In this document: positions 57,733 through 64,000 of the stretch, one piece after another | Numbering within the stretch: the first letter of the stretch is position 1 | Layout of the letters: every line of letters begins with the position of its first letter | Assembly: GCF_004197395.1 (NCBI RefSeq) | Contig: NZ_SELS01000024.1 | Coordinates: forward strand, 1 to 64,000 | From: Paraburkholderia sp. UYCP14C | Lineage (GTDB): Bacteria > Pseudomonadota > Gammaproteobacteria > Burkholderiales > Burkholderiaceae | DNA: 64,000 bases | Direction of reading: 5' to 3' | Translations under genes and position numbers: made by a program | Notes under the pieces: model-generated | What the model saw: the letters and a program-made list of their open reading frames with translations, nothing else | Databases searched by the model: none | Told to the model about the DNA's origin: nothing

Positions 57733-58809
57733 ATGTCAACGACTATGCCATCCCCATTGAAGATCTTTCGTATCGCCGCGGTCATCGGCGTCGTCGGCCT
57801 CGCTGCATGGGCCGCGACGAGGCTGCTCGCGAGCCCGACGACCGAGTCCACCAACGACGCCTACGTCACCGCGGACTTCACGCTCGTCGCGCCGCGCGTC
57901 CCTGGCCAGATCACCGAGGTACTGGTCAACGACAACGAGGACGTCAAGGCGGGCCAACTGCTCGTGCGCATCGATGACCGCGACTTTCGCGCGGCATTGA
58001 TGAGCGCCGAGGCGGAAGTGGTCGCGGCGAAGGCGTCGGTGGCGAACTTCGATGCGGAGATCGCGCGGCAGCCGTCGCTGGTCGAGCAGGCGCGCGCGAC
58101 GCTGCGCGCCGACGACGCCTCGCTCGGTTTTGCGCGGGCCAACGCGTCGCGCTACCAGAACCTTTCCGACGCCGGCGCGGGCACGGCGCAGGAGCAACAA
58201 CGCGCGTCGAGCTCGCTCGCGCAGCAGCTTGCGCAGCAGTCGCACGACCAGGCGGCGTTGCTGGCCACCGAGCAGAATCTGGACGTGCTGCGCACGCAGC
58301 GCGACAAGGCCGCGGGCGCGCAGCAACACGCCGAGGCGGCGCTCGAGCAGGCCAGGCTCAACCTGTCGTACACGGAGATCCGCGCGCCCGTCGACGGCAA
58401 GGTCGGCCGTCGTTCGGCGCGGGTCGGCGCATTCGTGACGCCCGGCGCGCCGGTGCTGGCGATCGTGCCGCTGTCGGATGCGTACGTGGTCGCCAACTTC
58501 CAGGAGAGCCAGATCACCAATATGCGCCCGGGTGAACGCGTGCGCGTGACCGTGGACAGCCTGCCCGGCGTGGTGATCCTCGGCCGCATCGATAGCCTCG
58601 CGCCGGCGACCGGCGTCGCCTTCGCGCCGATCGCGCCCGACAACGCCACCGGCAACTTCACGAAGGTGGTGCAGCGGGTGCCCGTCAAGATCACGATCGA
58701 TCGCGGACAGGCGAGGGCGTCCGCGTTGAGCGTGGGGCTGTCGGTCGAAGCGGACGTCATGGTGGGCCGCGGTGGCGAAGGGACGGCCGAGGGAGCGGAA
58801 CGGGAATGA
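57733..58809 (+). CDS. HlyD/EmrA-like membrane fusion protein, second system
   Basis: A 358-residue adaptor with one N-terminal membrane helix (about 13-31). The first lipoyl half is STNDAYVTADFTLVAPRVPGQI. A long Ala/Gln-rich coiled coil covers about 95-205. The second half starts at YTEIRAPVDGKVGRRSARVGAFV. It overlaps the outer-membrane factor start by 4 bp (ATGA), so the three genes form one operon. Confidence 0.92.
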   Translation: MSTTMPSPLKIFRIAAVIGVVGLAAWAATRLLASPTTESTNDAYVTADFTLVAPRVPGQITEVLVNDNEDVKAGQLLVRIDDRDFRAALMSAEAEVVAAKASVANFDAEIARQPSLVEQARATLRADDASLGFARANASRYQNLSDAGAGTAQEQQRASSSLAQQLAQQSHDQAALLATEQNLDVLRTQRDKAAGAQQHAEAALEQARLNLSYTEIRAPVDGKVGRRSARVGAFVTPGAPVLAIVPLSDAYVVANFQESQITNMRPGERVRVTVDSLPGVVILGRIDSLAPATGVAFAPIAPDNATGNFTKVVQRVPVKITIDRGQARASALSVGLSVEADVMVGRGGEGTAEGAERE

Positions 58810-60329
58810 ACACGAGCGAATACTCTCTGCGCGCGCTCATCGCGGCGCTTCTGAGCTGTGTCGCGCTGACGGCGTGCACGGTGGGTCCGAACTTCGAACG
58901 TCCGCAAACTGCCACGCCGCAGGTCTTCGAGCGCACGCAAGCCGCGCAGTCGCCGAGCCGGGCCGTGCAAGCCCAGTTCGGTCCGGATTGGTGGACGCTG
59001 TTCAACGATCCGGTACTGAACGATCTGGAAAAGCAGCTGGCGGACGCCAACCTCGACGTCGCAGCGGCTTCCGCGCGTTTGCTGCAAAGCCGGGCCGAGC
59101 GTCGCGTGGTCGGCGCCGCCGAATACCCGACGCTCGACGGCGCCGTCTCGTACAACCGCGAACGCGGCAGCGAAAACGGCATCCTGTCGCTGCTCGGCGT
59201 CACGCCGACGCAGAGCCAGCCGCAATCGGCTTCGGGCAGCGCGCCGCTCGGCGTGGCGGCCATGCCGGGCTCCAAGGGCTCGCCCGCCTACAACCTGTAT
59301 CAGGCCGGCTTCGATGCGTCCTGGGAGGTCGATTTGTGGGGACACGTGCGCCGCAGCGTCGAGGCGGCGACCGCGATGTCGCAGGCCTCGTACGAGGACC
59401 GCAACGCGGTGCTGTTGAGCGCGCGCGCGGAGCTGGCGCGCGACTATGTCGAGCTGCGCGACACGCAGGATCTGCTGCAGATCGCGAAACAGAACCTCGA
59501 CATCGCCAACGACGTGCTGAAGCTCACGCGGGTTCGCGCGCATGAAGGCGTCACGACCGATCTCGACGTGTCGAACGCCGCCGCGCAGGTGGAAAACATC
59601 GAAAGCCTGATTCCGACGCTGGAGTCGCGCAGCGAGACCACGATCAACGCGATCGGGCTGCTGCTCGGGCAGGAACCCGGTGCGCTGCGGCAAACGCTTG
59701 CCGACCCGCGCGAGGTGCCGGTGCTGCCCGCGCAGGTGCCGATCGGCTTTCCGTCCGAGCTCGTGCAGCGGCGCCCCGATATCCGCAAGGCGGAGGCGGA
59801 CCTGCACGCGGCAACCGCGAGCGTCGGCGTCGCGAAGGCCGATTTCTATCCGCGCATCACGCTGAACGGCAGCGCGGGCTTTCAGAGTCTGCAGTTGTCG
59901 AACCTCGCCAGCTGGGCGTCCGGGCAGTTCGTCGTCGGGCCTTCGATTACGCTGCCGATCTTCGAGGGAGGCCGTCTGAAGGGCACGCTGCAACTGCGCG
60001 AAGCGCAACAACAGGAAGCGGCGATCGTCTACAAGCAGACGGTGCTGCGCGCGTGGCGGGAAGTCGACGATGCGCTCGTCACCTACGACGCCGAACAGCA
60101 GCGCCGCGATCGGCTCGCCACGGCCGTCGGCATGAACGAGCGCGCGCTGGCGGTGGCGCGGGAACGCTACAAGGCGGGCGCGCTCGACTATCTCGACGTG
60201 CTGAACGTGCAGCGGCAATTGCTCGAAGCGCAGAGCAATCTGCAGAAGAGCAAAGCCACCGCCGCGACCAATCTGATCACGCTATGCAAAGCGCTGGGCG
60301 GGGGATGGGAGTCGACCTACGGCGGCTGA
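58806..60329 (+). CDS. Outer-membrane efflux lipoprotein, second system
   Basis: A 507-residue TolC/OprM-type outer-membrane factor. The lipobox is VALTACTVGPNFERP. Typical OprM parts are DWWTLFNDPVLNDL, SWEVDLWGHVRRSVEA and LVQRRPDIRKAEADLHAATASVGVAKADFYPRITL. It completes a permease-adaptor-duct pump. The convergent LysR gene lies 74 bp away. Confidence 0.93.
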   Translation: MNTSEYSLRALIAALLSCVALTACTVGPNFERPQTATPQVFERTQAAQSPSRAVQAQFGPDWWTLFNDPVLNDLEKQLADANLDVAAASARLLQSRAERRVVGAAEYPTLDGAVSYNRERGSENGILSLLGVTPTQSQPQSASGSAPLGVAAMPGSKGSPAYNLYQAGFDASWEVDLWGHVRRSVEAATAMSQASYEDRNAVLLSARAELARDYVELRDTQDLLQIAKQNLDIANDVLKLTRVRAHEGVTTDLDVSNAAAQVENIESLIPTLESRSETTINAIGLLLGQEPGALRQTLADPREVPVLPAQVPIGFPSELVQRRPDIRKAEADLHAATASVGVAKADFYPRITLNGSAGFQSLQLSNLASWASGQFVVGPSITLPIFEGGRLKGTLQLREAQQQEAAIVYKQTVLRAWREVDDALVTYDAEQQRRDRLATAVGMNERALAVARERYKAGALDYLDVLNVQRQLLEAQSNLQKSKATAATNLITLCKALGGGWESTYGG

Positions 60330-60403
60330 CGAAGGGCTCGGCGAAAAGCGTGGCTGACGTGGCCATCGTGTCCGGAGTAAAGAGCGCAGCGACGCGTGCG
60401 CAG

Positions 60404-61324
60404 TCAGGTTTCGCCGACGCCGATCGGCTCGCCTGAGATGCGCGCGTGTAGCCGCGGCGTCGCGAAGTCGAGGAACGCGCGCAGCTTCAAAGGCAACGGC
60501 GTTTGCCCCGCGTGCACCAGATGGATCGGCAGCGGCGTCGACTCGAACGCTTCGAGCACGACACGAAGTTCCGTCGCGCGGATCGCGTCCGCCACCTGGT
60601 AGGAGAGCACACGTATCAGCCCGACGCCGAGAATCGCCGCCGCGATCGCGGCGTCCGCCGTGTTCACGGCGAGGCGCGATTGCACCGGCACGGACAGCAC
60701 GGACTTGCCGGACCCGAAGGTCCAGGCGCGCGTCGACTCGAGCGCTTCGAACGTGATGCAGCGATGCGCGCCGAGATCCGCCGGTCTGGCCGGCACACCG
60801 TGCGCATCGAGGTACGCGGGACTGCCGCAGATGACCCGGCGCACCGCGCCGACGCCTCTCGCGACGAGCGTGCTATCGGGCAATTCGCCGATCCGGATCG
60901 CGACGTCGGCATGCTCGTCCAGCAGATGCACGACGCGGTCCGTCAGCACGAGATCGATGTCGATTTCCGGGTAGTGCGCCAGAAAATCCGCGACGACCGG
61001 CACGACATGCAGACGGCCGAAAAGGACCGGCGCGGTGACCACCAGCTGGCCCCTGGGTGCCGCGTATTCGCCCGTTGCGGCGCGCTCGGCCTCGCCGATC
61101 TCTTCGAGGATGCGCCGGCACGCGGCGACGTATGAACCGCCGGCTTCGGTCAACGAGAGCTTGCGCGTCGTGCGGTGAAGCAAACGTGTTTTCAGATGCG
61201 ATTCGAGTTCTCCAACCTTGCGGCTGACCGTGGCGAGCGGCAGGTCGAGCCGGCGCGCTGCCGCCGACAGACTGCCGGCGTCCACGACCGCGACGAGGAT
61301 GGACATTGCTTCGAGACGATTCAT
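60404..61324 (-). CDS. LysR-family regulator 4
   Basis: A 306-residue LysR regulator with helix-turn-helix AVVDAGSLSAAARRLDLPLATVSRKVGELE and a CrgA-like ligand domain (VVHLLDEHADVAIRIGELPDSTLVA). It diverges from the MFS gene at 61.5 kb, with 142 bp between starts, and probably regulates it. It is convergent with the efflux operon. Confidence 0.92.
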   Translation of the reverse strand: MNRLEAMSILVAVVDAGSLSAAARRLDLPLATVSRKVGELESHLKTRLLHRTTRKLSLTEAGGSYVAACRRILEEIGEAERAATGEYAAPRGQLVVTAPVLFGRLHVVPVVADFLAHYPEIDIDLVLTDRVVHLLDEHADVAIRIGELPDSTLVARGVGAVRRVICGSPAYLDAHGVPARPADLGAHRCITFEALESTRAWTFGSGKSVLSVPVQSRLAVNTADAAIAAAILGVGLIRVLSYQVADAIRATELRVVLEAFESTPLPIHLVHAGQTPLPLKLRAFLDFATPRLHARISGEPIGVGET

Positions 61325-61466
61325 GACCCTATCGATAAATGGAAGGATGAATCTCGATACTGATGGATTCTCTTGATCAACGCAAGCGCGTAACGTTCAT
61401 GAGTGGAAGCCGGAGCGCGGCATGTGGCCGCAAAAGCCGGAGCAAATAAACAACAAGGAGCCTGCA

Positions 61467-62696
61467 GTGCGCGACTCAACCCACCTCACCGATCGACCCG
61501 CCGCGCCCGCATTCGCGTCGCGCGGCAAGATCCTCATGATGGCGATCGTCGCCGGCGCGGTGATCACCAACATTTACTGCACGCAGCCGATCCTGCCGCT
61601 GATCGCCGCGGGTCTGCGCGTCGACGTGACGACGGTCGACCTCGTCGCCGCCGCAGCGCTGCTCGGCTTTTCGAGCGGGCTCGCGTTGCTGCTGCCGCTC
61701 GGTGACCGCTTCGACCGCCGCAAGCTGGTGCTGATCCAGATCGCGCTCGCCTGCGTGCTCGGCGTCGCGGCGGCCGTCGCGCCCGGCATCTGGGCGCTCG
61801 TCGCGGCGTCGTTCGGCCTTGGCATCGTGAGCTGCGTTCCGCAGCAGCTGGTGCCGTTCGCCGCCGTCATGTCGATGCCGAGCGAGCGTGGGCGTAACGT
61901 TGGGACCGTGGTGAGCGGGATCATGGTCGGCATCCTGGCCGGCCGTACGATCGCCGGCGTGATCGGCGCGGCGTACGGATGGCGCGCGGTGTACGGCGCC
62001 GAAGCGGCCTTCATGGTGCCGGTCTGGATCGCGGCCGCGGCACTGCTGCCACGCGGCGTGCCGTCGACGGATCTATCCTATGGGCGCCTGCTCGCTTCGT
62101 TGTGGCCGCTCGCGCGGGATAACCGGCCGATCCGCGAATCGATGCTGATTCAGGCCTTGCTGTGGGCCTGCTTCAACGCGTTCTGGGTCAATCTCGCCGC
62201 GCTGCTCGCGAGCGGACCGTGGCATCTCGGCAGCGCGTGGGCGGGCGGCTTCGGCGTGATCGGCGCGGCCGGCGCGTTTGCGGCTTCACTCGGCGGCAAT
62301 GCGACCGACCGCGTCGGCTTCCGCAAGGTGATCGGCGCGAGCATCGGCATCGTCACGCTGTCGTATCTGCTGCTGTCGGGCGCGGCGAGCTCGCTCACGC
62401 TGTTGATCGTGGGCGTGATCGTGCTCGATATCGGCGTGCAGTCCGGCCTCGTATCGAATCAGACGCGCGCGTTCGCCGTCGATCCGAAAGCGCAGGGCCG
62501 CATCAATAGCCTTTATATGACGGCCACCTTTTTCGGTGGTGCGGTCGGTGCCACGGTCAGCGGCTGGTTGATGACACGCTATGGCTGGACCGGCATCGTC
62601 GTATTCGGCATCGCGCTCGGCATGCTCGCCGCCGCGATTCACTGGATGGGCGCGAATCGGGGGACGGTGGTCGACGTCCAGGCAACCCCCGATTGA
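61467..62696 (+). CDS. DHA1-type MFS transporter
   Basis: A 409-residue, 12-helix permease. Signs are NIYCTQPILPLIAAGLRV in helix 1, the LGDRFDRRKLVL loop and GIMVGILAGRTIAGVIGAAYGWRAVY, as in YnfM/arabinose-efflux-like DHA1 proteins. The start is GTG at 61467: AAGGAG stands 6 bp upstream, while the in-frame ATG at 61422 has no ribosome site. It is divergent from LysR 4. Confidence 0.88.
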   Translation: MRDSTHLTDRPAAPAFASRGKILMMAIVAGAVITNIYCTQPILPLIAAGLRVDVTTVDLVAAAALLGFSSGLALLLPLGDRFDRRKLVLIQIALACVLGVAAAVAPGIWALVAASFGLGIVSCVPQQLVPFAAVMSMPSERGRNVGTVVSGIMVGILAGRTIAGVIGAAYGWRAVYGAEAAFMVPVWIAAAALLPRGVPSTDLSYGRLLASLWPLARDNRPIRESMLIQALLWACFNAFWVNLAALLASGPWHLGSAWAGGFGVIGAAGAFAASLGGNATDRVGFRKVIGASIGIVTLSYLLLSGAASSLTLLIVGVIVLDIGVQSGLVSNQTRAFAVDPKAQGRINSLYMTATFFGGAVGATVSGWLMTRYGWTGIVVFGIALGMLAAAIHWMGANRGTVVDVQATPD

Positions 62697-62744
62697 TCGC
62701 GCGTTACCGCCTGGTTCGAACGTTGTTGACTGGAGAGGTGAATC

Positions 62745-62945
62745 ATGAAGTTCTCGATGAAAACTGCAATCCGCACAGACGATACTCCGACGATCGTGCA
62801 TGCGATGAAGTCGGTCGATCCCGACGCGAAAGTCGAGGTCGATGTTGGCGCGCAAAGCGTGAGCGTCGACTCGTGGCTGATGCCCGAGGAGTTTCTCGTC
62901 GCGTTCTACGACGACAACTACGAGGTGAAGATCAAGGAGTGGTGA
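62745..62945 (+). CDS. Small HMA-fold-like protein without the CxxC motif
   Basis: A 66-residue protein with the beta-alpha-beta pattern of heavy-metal-associated domains (SMKTAIRTDDTPTIVHAMKSV, AKVEVDVGAQSVSVDS, then FLVAFYDDNYEVKI). The two Cys that bind copper in true chaperones are missing, so it probably does not bind copper in the usual way. GAGAGG precedes the ATG, and the codon use is coding-like. Confidence 0.75.
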   Translation: MKFSMKTAIRTDDTPTIVHAMKSVDPDAKVEVDVGAQSVSVDSWLMPEEFLVAFYDDNYEVKIKEW

Positions 62946-62955
62946 CGCGAACGAC

Positions 62956-62979
62956 GCTCGAGCGCTCGAGCGCTCGAGC
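62956..62979. repeat. Three tandem copies of the palindrome GCTCGAGC
   Basis: The octamer GCTCGAGC, itself a palindrome, is repeated three times without spacer just after the small HMA-like gene. It can fold into a hairpin and may serve as an mRNA end, or it may be a short unstable repeat. No function is known to me. Confidence 0.7.
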
Positions 62980-63191
62980 GCGTTTCGCGGAGGGCGGATC
63001 GCCAACGGCGGGAATGCGCCGCGCTGCGGCGCGATGGCCGTCGCGATTCGAAGCCGCTTCGACGTCATGGACCGCCACACCGATTGATGTCCCGGATGCG
63101 CGCCATCATGTCCCAGGGATGAACCATTTATCCGCGCAAGCCGCGTCCATTGTCGTCAGAATTTGAAGGACCAGTTCCACGCGAGTCAGTT

Positions 63192-64000
63192 ATGAGCAAA
63201 ACCCCGAAAATTGCCGTGCAGGAAATTCAGAAGTCACCGTTTGCCGGTGAATCGTTGTCGGGTGCCGACATCATCTTGCGCGTGCTCAGCGAACAGGGCG
63301 TCGATACGGTGTTCGGCTATAGCGGCGGCGCAATCCTGCCGACCTACGACGCGGTGTTCCGTTTCAACGAACTGCATGCGGACGATCCGGCGCGGCAGAT
63401 CAACCTCGTCGTACCCGCCAACGAACAGGCCGCGGGCTTCATGGCGGCGGGCTATGCGCGCGCGAGCGGCAAGGTGGGCGTTTTCATGGTCACGTCCGGC
63501 CCTGGCGCGACCAACGCGGTGACGCCGATCGCCGACTGCAACGGCGATTCGGTGCCGGTCGTGCTGATCTGCGGACAGGTGCCGCGCGGCGCGATCGGCA
63601 GCGATGCGTTTCAGGAAGCGCCGGTGTTCAACATCATGTCGGCGTGCGCGAAGCAGGTGTTTCTCGTCACCGATCCGGACAAGCTCGAACAGACGCTGCG
63701 CACCGCATTCGAAGTCGCACGCACCGGGCGGCCCGGTCCCGTCGTCGTGGATGTGCCGAAAGACATCCAGAACTGGACCGGCACGTGGCAAGGGCAGGGT
63801 ACGCTCGCGTTTCGCGGCTACTCGGATCGTCTTCGCAAGGTGGCCAAAGGCGCGCATCTCGACGAGCGCAAGCGCGGCGAGTTTTTCGAGCTGCTCGCGC
63901 AAAGCCGGCGTCCGCTGCTGTATGTCGGCGGCGGCATCATCACGGCGGGCGCCACGGCGGAACTACGCCAGTTCGCCGAGCGCTACCGGATCCCGGTGGT
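63192..64000 (+). CDS. Acetolactate synthase large subunit-like ThDP enzyme (partial, cut by window end)
   Basis: The first 269 residues of a thiamine-diphosphate enzyme of the acetolactate synthase family. The N-terminal domain has SGADIILRVLSEQGVDTVFGYSGGAILPTYDA. The catalytic Glu lies in VPANEQAAGFMAAGYARASGKVG, FMVTSGPGATNAVTPIADC follows, and GRPGPVVVDVPKDIQN ends the domain. The canonical HEQ before the Glu is NEQ here. This may mark a subfamily, so an ilvB name is not given. The frame is still open at 64000. Confidence 0.88.
   Translation, partial: MSKTPKIAVQEIQKSPFAGESLSGADIILRVLSEQGVDTVFGYSGGAILPTYDAVFRFNELHADDPARQINLVVPANEQAAGFMAAGYARASGKVGVFMVTSGPGATNAVTPIADCNGDSVPVVLICGQVPRGAIGSDAFQEAPVFNIMSACAKQVFLVTDPDKLEQTLRTAFEVARTGRPGPVVVDVPKDIQNWTGTWQGQGTLAFRGYSDRLRKVAKGAHLDERKRGEFFELLAQSRRPLLYVGGGIITAGATAELRQFAERYRIPV

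Noticed and set aside
62946-63191. Possible ilv leader peptide or attenuator before the acetolactate synthase-like gene
   Set aside because: I found no short frame rich in Leu/Ile/Val and no terminator/antiterminator pair.

Overview
The window is high-GC DNA that looks like a beta-proteobacterium of the Paraburkholderia/Burkholderia/Caballeronia group. The evidence is the strong G/C bias at third codon positions, the many LysR/AraC/MarR regulators beside MFS transporters, an N-type ATPase operon, and DUF1329/DUF1302 envelope genes. The accessory content resembles a secondary replicon, but that is inference. I saw no rRNA, tRNA, CRISPR array, insertion sequence or prophage gene.

Layout. (1) 0.3-5.6 kb: katG with a strong terminator, a zinc alcohol dehydrogenase, a truncated AhpD-like remnant, an XRE regulator and a hypothetical gene. 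(2) 5.8-22.6 kb: a catabolic island. It opens with a tightly packed aralkylamine dehydrogenase module (aauB-aauE-aauD-aauA and two monohaem cytochromes c). A four-gene envelope module follows (DUF1329, DUF1302, MMPL/RND permease, YCF48-like beta-propeller). It ends with an aldehyde dehydrogenase, an MFS permease, a class-III PLP enzyme of the AGXT2L phospho-lyase type and an APH-fold kinase. A convergent AraC/EutR-like regulator closes it. My reading is that two routes, amine oxidation and phosphorylation plus elimination of a beta-amino-alcohol, converge on one aldehyde dehydrogenase. (3) 22.9-35.4 kb: a probable low-oxygen island with five FNR/Anr-like boxes upstream of a Zn-alcohol dehydrogenase, a K+ channel, a DUF1488-like protein, two triple-BON proteins and a beta-CASP metallo-hydrolase. 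It includes an N-ATPase operon (atpDCQRBEFA) with no atpG (gamma) gene, and a cytochrome b561 at its end.

(4) 35.7-43.0 kb: LysR, two MFS genes, nitronate monooxygenase, LysR, an SDR without its catalytic Tyr, and a VOC protein. (5) 43.1-48.7 kb: a MarR-controlled tripartite efflux system (DHA2 permease, MarR, outer-membrane factor, HlyD adaptor). The same inverted repeat stands before three of its genes. (6) 48.7-55.7 kb: a tandem repeat made of LysR 3' ends. Then comes a minus-strand run of an orphan 2-oxoglutarate dehydrogenase E1 (sucA), a DJ-1/PfpI protein, ArsR and LysR, followed by a GlxA-like regulator and a Mug-type DNA glycosylase. (7) 56.1-64.0 kb: a second tripartite efflux operon, LysR, MFS, a small HMA-like protein, and the start of an acetolactate synthase cut by the window edge.

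The most interesting points are the hybrid amine/amino-alcohol island, the N-ATPase operon without its gamma gene inside an FNR-box cluster, the three-site MarR operator and the tandem LysR tails.
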